This document shows positions 17,010-25,399 of a stretch of 64,000 nt of DNA, in pieces. How positions within the stretch are numbered: position 1 is the stretch's first letter; each line of letters opens with the position of its first letter. Under the pieces are notes generated by a model, which ran no database searches, was not told the origin of the DNA, and saw only the letters and a list, made by a program, of their open reading frames with translations. Both the position numbers and the translations under genes were made by a program. The DNA is from Thiobaca trueperi (GTDB lineage: Bacteria; Pseudomonadota; Gammaproteobacteria; Chromatiales; Chromatiaceae), in the NCBI RefSeq assembly GCF_004342175.1, contig NZ_SMAO01000006.1, positions 1 through 64,000 of the forward strand, in the 5' to 3' direction.

Positions 17010-18635
17010 TCAGTCCACGACATCCGCCGCGCAGGTCTCGGTTGCCCGTTGCTCGGCGTTGGCCTTCTCGTAGAAGCGGATCTTGGGCGCCGCCAGCACG
17101 CAGGGCTGACGGGTGACGACCAGCGAGGTCTCGTTGCGCGCCAGGAGGTCGATGACCAGCTCGCGCAGTGTCTCAATCTTCTGCGAATCGACCACATGGA
17201 CGTTCTGTACGCCCATCGACTCGGCCAGCGCCTCGAAGCTGATCTTGCCGGTCGGGGAATGATCGAGCAGACGCCCGGTGCCCGGATGCTCCTGCTGGCC
17301 GGTCATGGCGGTGGTGCCATTGTCGAGAATGAGCACGACATGGCCGGTCGGCGGCGGGTTGTAGACCATCTCGGCAAGACCGGTGATGCCGGAATGCACG
17401 AAGGTCGAATCACCGATGACGCTGACCACGCGCCGTGCCTGCTCCTCCGGCAGCACATGCCGCATGCCCAGCCCGACACCGATGCTGGCTCCCATGCAGA
17501 CGCAGGTGTCCATCGCCGAGAAAGGCGGCAGCACGCCGAGGGTGTAGCAGCCGATATCGCCGGAGACGATGCAGTTGAGGTCGCGCAGGGTCTCGAAGAC
17601 GCCGCGATGCGAGCAGCCCTGGCAGAGTTCGGGCGGCTTGCCCTTGGGCGGAACCGCCTCGGGGCTGGTGTCGCTGGCGAGGATACGGCGCACCCGTGCG
17701 ACGTTGAGTTCACCGAAGCGATACATCTCTGGCTTGCCTTCAGCCGGGATGCCAGCGGCGCGCAGCGACTCGACCAGCACCGGGTCGCCTTCCTCGATGA
17801 CCACCAGACGCTCGACGCCTTCAGCAAAGGCACGGATGCGCTCCAGCGGCAGCGGATAGGTCAGACCGACGGTCAGTTGACTGGCCTCGGGCGCGGCCTC
17901 GCGGGCGTGCACGGCAGCGATGCCGGTGGCGACGATGCCGAGCCTGGCATCGCCCGCCGTCAACTGATGCGGTCCTTCGGTTTCGTTCCAGGCGGTGATC
18001 TCGGCCAGCTTCTGGCGCAGCCGGAGATGCGCGGGCTTGGCATAGGCCGGAATCATGACGCGCGCCGGCACGTCGCGCCTGAAACCCGGTTCGGGCGGGG
18101 TCTGGAGCGCCGGGCGCGGACGCACCACGGTCTTGGCGTGACAGACGCGCGTGGTCAGACGCAGAATGACCGGAATCTTCCAACGCTCGGAGATCTCGAA
18201 GCCGAGCCAGGTGAAATCGTAGGCCTGTTGCGAATCGGTCGGTTCGAGCATGGGCAGTGCCGCCGCTCGCGCGTAATGGCGGTTGTCCTGCTCGTTCTGG
18301 CTGGAGGCCATGCCGGGGTCATCCGCCGAGACCACGATCAGACCGCCCACGAGGTCGGTGTAAGCGGCGGTGAACAGCGGGTCGGCGGCGACGTTGAGCC
18401 CGACGTGCTTCATGGTGACGATGGTGCGCGCACCGGCGAAGGCAGATCCCAGTCCGACCTCCAGCGCGACCTTTTCGTTCGGCGACCACTGGGCGTGACC
18501 GCCAAGCTGGTCGAAGGTTTCGAGGATTTCAGTGGAGGGCGTGCCCGGATAGCCGGTGCCCAATCGCACTCCCGCATGGAGTGCCGCCAGTGCGACCGCA
18601 TCGTCGCCGCTCAGTAAAAGCCGTTCGCCAGTCAT
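17010..18635 (-). CDS. iorA: Indolepyruvate oxidoreductase subunit alpha, without ferredoxin domain
   Basis: IorA is the thiamine-diphosphate subunit that decarboxylates indolepyruvate, phenylpyruvate or hydroxyphenylpyruvate and transfers the acyl group to CoA. The 541-residue protein starts MTGERLLLSGDDAVALAAL, has GTGYPGTPSTEILETF, the motif ELCQGCSHRGVFETL, the TPP-binding region GDIGCYTLGVLPPF and VIGDSTFVHSGITGL. Archaeal IorA ends in a two-[4Fe-4S] ferredoxin domain; here the protein stops at TETCAADVVD with no cysteine cluster. It may be a natural short form using a separate ferredoxin, or a loss linked to the adjacent repeat. Confidence 0.9.
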   Translation of the reverse strand: MTGERLLLSGDDAVALAALHAGVRLGTGYPGTPSTEILETFDQLGGHAQWSPNEKVALEVGLGSAFAGARTIVTMKHVGLNVAADPLFTAAYTDLVGGLIVVSADDPGMASSQNEQDNRHYARAAALPMLEPTDSQQAYDFTWLGFEISERWKIPVILRLTTRVCHAKTVVRPRPALQTPPEPGFRRDVPARVMIPAYAKPAHLRLRQKLAEITAWNETEGPHQLTAGDARLGIVATGIAAVHAREAAPEASQLTVGLTYPLPLERIRAFAEGVERLVVIEEGDPVLVESLRAAGIPAEGKPEMYRFGELNVARVRRILASDTSPEAVPPKGKPPELCQGCSHRGVFETLRDLNCIVSGDIGCYTLGVLPPFSAMDTCVCMGASIGVGLGMRHVLPEEQARRVVSVIGDSTFVHSGITGLAEMVYNPPPTGHVVLILDNGTTAMTGQQEHPGTGRLLDHSPTGKISFEALAESMGVQNVHVVDSQKIETLRELVIDLLARNETSLVVTRQPCVLAAPKIRFYEKANAEQRATETCAADVVD

Positions 18636-18737
18636 CGTGTTGGATTGCTCGCTCTCTGGATGTCGCGGGGCGCATTATCAGCCCCTTCGCCGAGCGGCGG
18701 CAACCGGAGAAGGGGCCGCTGCCGGATGACGATTCGT

Positions 18738-20225
18738 TCATTTTCGCCATGCACTCAGAATCGCCATGCAGATCCGGTTCATCGTTTCTGCACGCTCGGG
18801 GGTGTCGGCCTCGGTATAGGCGCGCAATTCAGGGGCATTGCCCGATGGCCGCAGATGGGCGATCTCGCCGCTGGCAAAGGTGATCCGCAGACCGTCGGTG
18901 ACATCGAGCGCGGCGACCGTGCCGAACACCTCGCCGAAGATCGCCTCAATGGCGGCCTGGTCCCGCACGAAATCGCCGCTGTGGAGCGCGGCGATGCGGG
19001 TCTGACTGATGTGGGTCGGAAAATTCTTGAGACGGTCGCTGTGGGTCGAGCGGCGCGGCAGATCGCCCGCCAGGGTCGAGACGGGTTTCCTCTGTTCGGC
19101 TGCGGCCTGGAGGATGGTCAGCGCCACCAGGATGGCGTCGCGTGTCGGCAGTGCGGGAAGGAGGCGTCCGTCGTATTCGATGTCGGTGCCGAGCAGAAAA
19201 CCGCCATTGGCTTCGTAGCCGACGACTGGGTTCAGACCTTCATCGATCAGTTGCTGCATGCCCTCGATGACGAAGGGCGAGCCGATCCGGGTGCGTCTGA
19301 CGGCGGAGAAGGCGCCGCAGCGTTCAACTGCCGTGTTGCTGCTCACCGGCGTGACCACGCCACGGGCGCCGAGCTGGCGCGCGCAGAGGATCCCGGCGAT
19401 GTCGCCGCGCAGCCAGTTTCCCTGCTCATCGCCGATCAGCGGACGATCACCATCGCCATCCGCCGAGACCAGCGCATCGAACTGGCCGCTCGCCGCCCAG
19501 TCGCGGGCCAGGACCACGTCCTCGGGGCGGATCGCCTCAGTATCGACCGGCATGAAACGGGCCGAATAGCCCAGGCGTGTCACGTCGGCGCCCAGCCCGG
19601 CCAGCACCTCGGCGTAAGCCTCGCGCGCCACGCTCGAATGTTCATAGACGCCGACGCGCAGACCGGCCAGACAGCCAGCGGGAAAGAAGCGCAGATAACG
19701 CTCGACATAATCACGATAAGCGGCGGGATCAGGCGCGGGCAGGGCATCGGTCTGGTCTGCGATAAACTGGCCGGCGTCATCGAAGAGACCGGCGGGACGT
19801 TCGACCGCCTGGACACGGATGCCGTCCTCGTCGCGTTTGAGGATCTCGCCGGTTGGCAGATTGAACTTGATCCCGTTGCGATCATCCGGAATATGGCTGC
19901 CGGTGACCATGAGTGTTGGGATGCGCCTCGCGATGCCACAGGCGGCAAGCGCCGGGCTCGGGATGAAGCCGGCATTGTGGGGTGAATAGCCCAGATCAAG
20001 CACGGCGCGCGCGCAGGCCGCCATGATGCGCGGCGAGCTGGGACGCAGATCGCCAGCGATGCCAACGGTTTGCCCCGGCTTGATCAGACCGGCTGACTGG
20101 AGATAGCGCAGAAAGCCGAGGGTATAGGCGTAACAGACCCAGTCGGTCATGTCAGCGGCCAGACCACGGGCGCCGCTGGTGCCGAATTGGACGCCGCTTT
20201 CAGTCATCAGATCGCCAATACGCAT
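18738..20225 (-). CDS. Phosphomannomutase/phosphoglucomutase family protein
   Basis: This is an alpha-D-phosphohexomutase interconverting hexose 1- and 6-phosphates for nucleotide sugar synthesis. All four family sites are visible: phosphoserine loop TGSHIPDDRNGIKF, metal-binding SADGDGDRPLIGD, sugar-binding GYEANGGFLL and phosphate-binding RPSGNAPELRAYTEAD. The family's usual TASHNP is TGSHIP here. Length is 495 residues. Either of two adjacent ATGs (20228, 20225) may be used; GAGGA favours the second. Specificity for mannose or glucose cannot be decided. Confidence 0.88.
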   Translation of the reverse strand: MRIGDLMTESGVQFGTSGARGLAADMTDWVCYAYTLGFLRYLQSAGLIKPGQTVGIAGDLRPSSPRIMAACARAVLDLGYSPHNAGFIPSPALAACGIARRIPTLMVTGSHIPDDRNGIKFNLPTGEILKRDEDGIRVQAVERPAGLFDDAGQFIADQTDALPAPDPAAYRDYVERYLRFFPAGCLAGLRVGVYEHSSVAREAYAEVLAGLGADVTRLGYSARFMPVDTEAIRPEDVVLARDWAASGQFDALVSADGDGDRPLIGDEQGNWLRGDIAGILCARQLGARGVVTPVSSNTAVERCGAFSAVRRTRIGSPFVIEGMQQLIDEGLNPVVGYEANGGFLLGTDIEYDGRLLPALPTRDAILVALTILQAAAEQRKPVSTLAGDLPRRSTHSDRLKNFPTHISQTRIAALHSGDFVRDQAAIEAIFGEVFGTVAALDVTDGLRITFASGEIAHLRPSGNAPELRAYTEADTPERAETMNRICMAILSAWRK

Positions 20226-20474
20226 CATGTTCCTCGCTATGAGTGGTGGCTAACAGACAGGCGATGGACAGATGCACATTCTAAACGCAGGAAACCGGAG
20301 GACCGTCGAGTGATCATTTGAACCTTGTGAAACATCAGGGTCGTTCGTATCTGAACGACACGGCGCAGGACGTGCCGGTGCGATGCAGACTCTGGAGTGG
20401 GCGGACCGAAACCACTCACATCATGCTGAACGCGATCTTTCCGCAACGATTTTCAATCTGACCGAGGAGCACAC

Positions 20475-21194
20475 ATGCCTGACATGCGATCCATTCCTTT
20501 TGCTTCGGTTGCTGTTCTGACGCTGGTTCTGGGTCAGGCGGCGCTCATGAACGCCGCCCTTGCGACCGAGCCCCAGGCGGCTGGCGCTGCCGCCGCGCCA
20601 ACTGCGGCGGTTACAGCGCAACCGCCAGCCGCTGCCACGCCGGATAGGGCAGGGGAGAGCCAGGCGTCCGCGCTGGCGGAGCGTCGGCAGCGTTACGATG
20701 CATTGCGCGCCAGCGCCGCTGAAATCGGCGTTGCCTTGCCGGAAAACCCACCGTGGGAGACGGGACGCTTCGGTAGGCCCGATCCGTCGGAGCGGATGCG
20801 CGGCATGTCGCCTGAAGAACGTCAGGCCATGCGCGAGACGCGCTGGCAGCAGATGCGTGCGGAGGCGGCTGAACGTGGCATCGAGATGCCGGAGACGCCA
20901 CCCTGGGTAGAGGCCGAAAAGCGCCGCCAGGAGATGCAGGAGCGTTTCACGCAGTATCGCAAGACCATTGAACAGATGAGCGATGAGCAGCGCGAAGCGG
21001 CGCGTGCATTCTTTGGTGCGCCGTCAGAAATGCCCTATACGTATCCGCCATTTCCACCATCCGACGCTTATCCGTCCTGGCATCCGCCCTGTCACCACGA
21101 ACCGCGTGGCATGGCCTATCCGCCGATGATGCCCGGTTATCCTGCGCCAAACGGGGGTCAGTATCCGCTTGCGCCCTCTGAGTCGCACCCTTGA
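20475..21194 (+). CDS. Secreted Pro/Met/Glu-rich protein with duplicated motif
   Basis: I do not recognise a named family. The 239-residue product has a signal peptide (AVLTLVLGQAALMNAALA) and an Ala/Pro linker. A motif of about 22 residues occurs twice: RASAAEIGVALPENPPWE and RAEAAERGIEMPETPPWV. Between and after them are MSPEERQAMRETRWQQM and MSDEQREAARAF, which recall the LTxxQ helices of Spy/CpxP-like periplasmic proteins. The last 60 residues are rich in Pro, Tyr, Met and His (HPPCHHEP, PPMMPGYP), which might bind metal. GAGGAG precedes the ATG. It is a single-gene unit; function unknown. Confidence 0.75.
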   Translation: MPDMRSIPFASVAVLTLVLGQAALMNAALATEPQAAGAAAAPTAAVTAQPPAAATPDRAGESQASALAERRQRYDALRASAAEIGVALPENPPWETGRFGRPDPSERMRGMSPEERQAMRETRWQQMRAEAAERGIEMPETPPWVEAEKRRQEMQERFTQYRKTIEQMSDEQREAARAFFGAPSEMPYTYPPFPPSDAYPSWHPPCHHEPRGMAYPPMMPGYPAPNGGQYPLAPSESHP

Positions 21195-21255
21195 CATGCA
21201 AAAGGGTGATCAGCATCCAGTCTTTTGCAGTGGCTTGATGCTGATTGCTCGTTGA

Positions 21256-21921
21256 TCATCCTGAGAATCCTGCCGATTCTTCGGTCACCTGTGGCGGCAG
21301 CGGCGATGGGCTGTCTGTGTCTCGATGTACCTCAAGCCAGCGATCCAGCCATCCCTGCACGGCTTCGACGCCCTGTCGTTCCGGTGCGGAGAACAACTGC
21401 ACCGTAACGCGATCCGCATGGCTCGACACCGCCCGTTCCACCGCCAGTCGCGCCGCCTGCGCCGGACCCTTTTTCAGCTTGTCCGCCTTGGTCAGCAGCA
21501 GGAGCAGTGACATGTCACCCTTGAGTCCCCAGGCCAGCATCTGCCGGTCGTAATCCGTCAGCGGATGACGGATGTCCATGACGATCACCAGTCCCATCAG
21601 CGAGCGGCGGGCTTCCAGATAATGCGCCAGATGCTGCTGCCATTGCAGTTTGACCGCTTCCGACACCTTGGCATAGCCATAGCCCGGCAGATCGACCAGA
21701 CGACGCTCGGCGTCCAGCTCGAAGAAGATGAGCTGCTGGGTGCGTCCCGGCGTCTTGCTGGTGCGCGCCAGCGCCTTCTGATGGCAGATGGCGTTGATGG
21801 CGCTCGACTTGCCCGCATTCGAACGACCGGCAAAAGCGACCTCGCGACCGCTATCGGCGGGAGCCTGATGGAGCTGGGTCGCGGCGGTGAGAAAATGGGC
21901 GCGCTGGTAGAAAGAGTTCAT
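21256..21921 (-). CDS. engB: Ribosome biogenesis GTPase EngB (YihA/YsxC)
   Basis: EngB is a GTPase for late large-subunit assembly. Sequence elements are G1 [13 protein letters not shown]2/G3 [11 protein letters not shown] and [12 protein letters not shown], and G4 LLTKADKL. The length of 221 residues is normal for gammaproteobacteria. A family B repeat lies immediately upstream (21938-21998) between it and the next minus-strand gene, moaC. Confidence 0.95.
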   Translation of the reverse strand: MNSFYQRAHFLTAATQLHQAPADSGREVAFAGRSNAGKSSAINAICHQKALARTSKTPGRTQQLIFFELDAERRLVDLPGYGYAKVSEAVKLQWQQHLAHYLEARRSLMGLVIVMDIRHPLTDYDRQMLAWGLKGDMSLLLLLTKADKLKKGPAQAARLAVERAVSSHADRVTVQLFSAPERQGVEAVQGWLDRWLEVHRDTDSPSPLPPQVTEESAGFSG

Positions 21922-21937
21922 GGGTCGCCGTCTGAAT

Positions 21938-21998
21938 GGACAGGATTAACAGGATTCTGACGATTAACAGGATCCTGTGAAATCCTGTTAATCCTGTC
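21938..21998. repeat. Family B inverted repeat
   Basis: GGACAGGATTAACAGGATT is followed by its inverse AATCCTGTTAATCCTGTC, forming a stem with an inner GACGATTAACAGGATCC segment. It lies between moaC and engB, both on the minus strand. Confidence 0.85.
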
Positions 21999-22019
21999 TA
22001 TTTTCGCTTGTTCAACATG

Positions 22020-22046
22020 ATGAGCCGCAGGCTGAATGCGGTTTAG
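22020..22046. repeat. Family A partial element at the moaC stop
   Basis: Only the right end of a module is present (GCAGGCTGAATGCGGTTTAGG). The TTA at 22043-22045 is the moaC stop codon on the minus strand. No matching left end was found. Confidence 0.6.
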
Positions 22047-22528
22047 GAGGTGGCCGGATCACGCCGCCAGTGCCCGGACTGTCCACCGGACTTTTCCAGC
22101 AGACGCACGCGCTCAATCGTCATCCCGCGATCAACCGCCTTGCACATGTCGTAAATGGTCAGCAGGCTGACCTGCACCGCGCAGAGCGCCTCCATCTCGA
22201 CCCCGGTCTGGCCTCGGGTTTCGACTGTCGCGCAACAGCGAACCGCCGCATCCTGGGTCTGGACACTGAGATCGATAGCCACGCGGGTCAGGCTCAGGGG
22301 ATGGCACAGCGGCACCAGATCGGCGGTGCGCTTGGCTCCCATGATGCCAGCGATGCGCGCGATGCCGAGCACATCACCTTTGCGATGACCGCCCTGCGCG
22401 ATGAGCGCGAGGGTCTCCGGCTCCATCCGGATCCAGCCCTCGGCCACCGCGCGACGCCGTGTCACCGCCTTGTCACCCACATCCACCATGTGGGCCTCGC
22501 CGGCCTCGGTGAAGTGGGTCAGCGACAT
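22043..22528 (-). CDS. moaC: Cyclic pyranopterin monophosphate synthase MoaC
   Basis: MoaC makes cyclic pyranopterin monophosphate in molybdenum cofactor synthesis. The 161-residue protein has the conserved [26 protein letters not shown]-like [11 protein letters not shown] and the signature [20 protein letters not shown]. The start at 22528 overlaps the ppa stop by one base; the longer upstream frame lies inside ppa. It forms a unit with ppa, apt because Moco and nucleotide chemistry release pyrophosphate, although the pairing may be incidental. Confidence 0.95.
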   Translation of the reverse strand: MSLTHFTEAGEAHMVDVGDKAVTRRRAVAEGWIRMEPETLALIAQGGHRKGDVLGIARIAGIMGAKRTADLVPLCHPLSLTRVAIDLSVQTQDAAVRCCATVETRGQTGVEMEALCAVQVSLLTIYDMCKAVDRGMTIERVRLLEKSGGQSGHWRRDPATS

Positions 22529-23076
22529 CAGAACGCCGGCTTCTCGGGGGCGTCCTCGAACATCTTGACGCTCGACATGATCTCCGCGCAGGCCTCCTCG
22601 CGTCCGCCCCAGCCACCAACGCGCGCCCATTTGCCTTCGTCGAGATCCTTGTAGTGCTGGAAGAAGTGCGCGATCTGGTCCAGCAGATGCTGCGGCATGT
22701 CGCGGAAGCTCTCGACGTTGCGATAGCCCTTGAACAGCTTGTCGATCGGGATCGCCAGCACCTTGGCGTCGTCGCCGGATTCATCGGTCATGGTGAGGAC
22801 GCCGATGGGGCGGCACTTGATGACCGAGCCGGGAATCAGCGGATAGGGTGTGACCACGATCACGTCCACCGGGTCGCCGTCCGAAGACAGCGTATGCGGC
22901 ACATAGCCGTAATTGCAGGGATAGTGCATGGCGGTGGACATGAAGCGATCGACGAACATGGCGCCGGTCTCCTTGTCCATCTCGTACTTCACCGGATCCG
23001 AATGGGACGGGATTTCGATGATGACGTTGATGACATGGGGGATGTTATCGCCGCGTGAAACCTTACTGAGATCCAT
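22528..23076 (-). CDS. ppa: Inorganic pyrophosphatase
   Basis: Family I soluble pyrophosphatase hydrolyses PPi to phosphate. The 182-residue protein contains the active-site stretch [13 protein letters not shown] and the signature [12 protein letters not shown]. It starts about 60 bp downstream (in minus-strand sense) of a strong hairpin-plus-T-tract terminator that has no evident gene before it. A diverged 80-bp copy of its 5' coding part lies at 24473-24553. Confidence 0.95.
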   Translation of the reverse strand: MDLSKVSRGDNIPHVINVIIEIPSHSDPVKYEMDKETGAMFVDRFMSTAMHYPCNYGYVPHTLSSDGDPVDVIVVTPYPLIPGSVIKCRPIGVLTMTDESGDDAKVLAIPIDKLFKGYRNVESFRDMPQHLLDQIAHFFQHYKDLDEGKWARVGGWGGREEACAEIMSSVKMFEDAPEKPAF

Positions 23077-23137
23077 GAATCAGCCTCTGTCTATTGCATG
23101 AAGGAGGGTCGCCCCGTCAAGCCGTCCGGCTCAACGA

Positions 23138-23159
23138 AAAAAGGCCCTGACGGGCCTTG
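23138..23159 (-). terminator. Rho-independent terminator upstream of ppa
   Basis: Read on the minus strand, AAGGCCCGTCAGGGCCTTTT is a perfect 7-bp stem with a 4-base loop followed by a T-run. It points towards ppa and lies about 60 bp before its ATG, so it ends an upstream transcript or attenuates the ppa leader. On the plus strand there is no T-tract. Confidence 0.75.
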
Positions 23160-23196
23160 CGCGACGTTTGGCGCCTAATTGTAATCCATGACGTGC

Positions 23197-23227
23197 GCGA
23201 AAATCCCGATCCCTGGAATTTTCGCGT
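23197..23227. repeat. Perfect inverted repeat upstream of ppa
   Basis: CGCGAAAAT and ATTTTCGCG form a 9-bp perfect palindrome around 13 bases. With the terminator 40 bp further on, it could belong to a structured RNA, or be a regulator binding site. Confidence 0.6.
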
Positions 23228-23721
23228 ACTGTGTCGATGGTGGACGGGGCCGGTCATGATGCCGGTGAGTTGATCATTCGCTGACAAAGTCATCCAGGGT
23301 TCCGTCAGCCGTCGCCGGTTAAGCTGTGCCTCAGTCGCGATGACACGCGGCGACAGATTAACCACATTGCCACGGGGGCACAGAACCATGTTGACACATT
23401 CATCCCGCACGCGGCTGGGCACGAAACCGGGCCGCTTTCCGGCAGCCTTCCGACGCCAGGCCGGTTTCGTCCGGTTCCCATTCAGCGCGCCCAGCCGGTT
23501 TGTGTGGCGTCGGTCCGTTTGCAATGAAAGCGACCTGCACGCCATCATCGAACCGGTTGTCGATATTGAGGAGGCCATTCGCTCCTTCGCCGATTCACAG
23601 CCCGCCCAGCTCTACCGTGGCGGTGCCTGAGCGAACGACATCGGTCGCGACACATCACAGGGCATGACGGGCCAGACAGATCGGCACGGCGGATTTTTGA
23701 TCAGAGCACGAGGAATCAGGC

Positions 23722-24447
23722 ATGCTGAAGCGCGCGTTTGTGGGGCTGATCCTGTTGATGGTGCAGTGTAGCTTGACGATGGCGGAAATATCCCCTGTCT
23801 TGCCCGACACCGCCGCATCCCCGGTCATGTCGGTGGTTGCTGACGATCCCTACGAGACCTTCAACCGTCAGGTGTTCAACTTCAACGCCTGGCTGGTGCG
23901 CGAGGTGGTGAATCCGACCGCCGATTGGCTGGGATGGCTCCTGCCGCTGCCGATTCAGCAGGCCGGTTATAACGTCTACAACAACCTGACCGAGCCGGAA
24001 TTCATCGTCACCAATCTGTTCGACGGCAATTCAGAGGGGGCCATTCGTTCCGGACAGCGTTTTGCGATCAATTCGACGCTTGGCATTGCGGGGATCTGGG
24101 ATGCCGCATCCTGGATGGGATACGAACGCCGCGAAGTGGAATTCATCGAATCGCTCTGTGCGGCGGGATGGGATCCGGGTGCCTTCATCGTGCTCCCGGC
24201 CATCGGCCCGGCCAGCGTCTACCCGGCGGTGATGGTCACCGGCTTCTTTGCGGTCGAATGGTATGCACTGTCCTTGATCTCATCGACCCTGGCCACGGCC
24301 GATCTGGTGGTGGATCTCAGCGCCTCAGCTGCCAGTCTGCGCCATGCGCGGGAGGTGCCGGATGAGCAGAATTCGGATCCTTATGTGGTCCAGCGCGAGG
24401 AATTCAGGCGCTATCTGGAGACCCGCTGTCTGCATCGCTCGCTTTGA
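23722..24447 (+). CDS. mlaA: MlaA (VacJ) family outer-membrane lipid asymmetry protein
   Basis: MlaA works with porins and the Mla pathway to remove misplaced phospholipids from the outer leaflet. The 241-residue protein starts with a hydrophobic signal (AFVGLILLMVQC) and contains the family hallmark DPYETFNRQVFNFN, then NLTEPEFIVTNLFDG, GIAGIWDAASWMGYERR and the loop DPGAFIVLPAIGPAS. The only cysteine near the signal (LMVQC) is a poor lipobox, so it may be secreted without lipidation. No other mla genes are adjacent. Confidence 0.88.
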   Translation: MLKRAFVGLILLMVQCSLTMAEISPVLPDTAASPVMSVVADDPYETFNRQVFNFNAWLVREVVNPTADWLGWLLPLPIQQAGYNVYNNLTEPEFIVTNLFDGNSEGAIRSGQRFAINSTLGIAGIWDAASWMGYERREVEFIESLCAAGWDPGAFIVLPAIGPASVYPAVMVTGFFAVEWYALSLISSTLATADLVVDLSASAASLRHAREVPDEQNSDPYVVQREEFRRYLETRCLHRSL

Positions 24448-24472
24448 ACAGGCGTAGAATTTCAATGGAGCG

Positions 24473-24553
24473 GACGAGCATGGCGCCGGTGTCCTTGTTC
24501 ATTTCGTGCTTCACCGGGTCCGAATGGGACGGGATCTCAATGATGACATTGAG
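24473..24553 (-). pseudogene. Relic fragment of a second ppa
   Basis: On the minus strand this reads [24 protein letters not shown], matching residues near the start of the intact Ppa ([24 protein letters not shown]). At DNA level about 71 of 80 bases match 22951-23030. Several differences are third-position changes, so the copy was under selection for a time or came from a related genome. There is no start, stop or rest of the gene. Confidence 0.85.
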
Positions 24554-24613
24554 TTGAAGTTACCCCACGCCAAGATTGGACCCCATGCAACGAAGCTCAG
24601 CTTGCAGTACGAA

Positions 24614-25330
24614 CTAACGCGCCGTCCGCACACATACGCCCAGGCTCTGTAAGTAGTCGTTGGTATCGTCATTTTTTTCCATGTAACGGATGGTCATAAC
24701 GTCGCCATTGAGGCTGATCCAGCCTTCGCTGGTAGCGGCGGCATCGCCAAGAAATTTGACATAGCCTTGAGCTGAAACCGAATAGTTGACTGTGCCATCG
24801 TCTTTCCAGGTTTCAACGTCCTCTTGGGTGCCGAGAAAGTTGAATTGCCCCGACTTGTTCCAATCGACCCACCATGACCGCCCGGTATCTGTTGCCGATC
24901 CCTTAAACTGTACGCTCCCAGCACCGTTGGCCTTGACGACCGTGACTTTGCTCGTGTGGTTTATGTACGCAAACGATTTTCCGGGTGTGTTGTTTCCGCC
25001 GTTTTCTGTCGACTGCTCAATGCATTGGTAAGTCCCCTTGAATGTAGCTTTACTATAAGAACCGCCCTCCAACGCTGCAAGACGCGATTCCAGCCTGCTC
25101 AACTGGGTGCGTAGAGCCGCATTGAGATCAGCAGCACTCACCGAACCATTTTTAATTTTGCTGCCGGTCACGGAATTCGTCGCAAGATCCGATGCTTGGA
25201 CGCACTCGGTGCAGACCAGATCGGTTGCCGGTGCTGCATCAGCGGCACCGACGGACACAAAAGCGAGTGCGTAAAAAATGGCAGGGCTGAAGGGAACGTG
25301 TGCAGTTTTTGGCCGCCTTAGCAACATCAT
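24614..25330 (-). CDS. Orphan secreted protein with short coiled coil
   Basis: I recognise no family. The product of 238 residues has a signal peptide ending near ADAAPA, then CTECVQASDL and repeats VTGSKIKNGSVSAADLN that resemble spacer modules of trimeric fibre-like or collagen-associated proteins. A short coiled coil follows (LRTQLSRLESRLAALEGG), then a beta-rich C-terminal part with paired cysteines (YQCIEQ, LGVCVRTAR). The start at 25330 has GAGG six bases upstream. Codon use with many A/T-ending codons differs from neighbours, suggesting transfer. Probably exported. Confidence 0.75.
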   Translation of the reverse strand: MMLLRRPKTAHVPFSPAIFYALAFVSVGAADAAPATDLVCTECVQASDLATNSVTGSKIKNGSVSAADLNAALRTQLSRLESRLAALEGGSYSKATFKGTYQCIEQSTENGGNNTPGKSFAYINHTSKVTVVKANGAGSVQFKGSATDTGRSWWVDWNKSGQFNFLGTQEDVETWKDDGTVNYSVSAQGYVKFLGDAAATSEGWISLNGDVMTIRYMEKNDDTNDYLQSLGVCVRTAR

Positions 25331-25352
25331 TGCAATCCTCAGATTTGTTGGT

Positions 25353-25376
25353 GTGACCGAAAGACCGATCACACCG
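25353..25376. promoter_or_regulatory. Inverted repeat between pfp and the orphan secreted gene
   Basis: GGTGTGACCG and CGATCACACC face each other around a few bases. It lies 24 bp after the pfp stop and just before the orphan gene's ribosome binding site. There is no T-tract, so it may be an operator or a weak terminator for pfp. Confidence 0.45.
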
Positions 25377-25399
25377 TGTATCTTATGATCGGTGTTGTG

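Larger units (their letters stand above)
23077..23721. other. Long intergenic region upstream of ppa and mlaA
   Basis: This 645-bp divergent region carries no gene I can defend. It holds a minus-strand terminator (23138-23159) and a perfect hairpin CGCGAAAAT / ATTTTCGCG around 13 bp (about 23197-23227). An open frame of 96 codons at 23340-23630 has no ribosome binding site or recognisable similarity. The promoters of ppa and mlaA should lie here. A small RNA ending at the terminator is possible. Confidence 0.5.

Noticed and set aside
23340-23630. 96-codon open frame upstream of mlaA
   Set aside because: No ribosome binding site, no recognisable domain, and unusual composition rich in Arg and Ser as expected of non-coding G+C-rich DNA.
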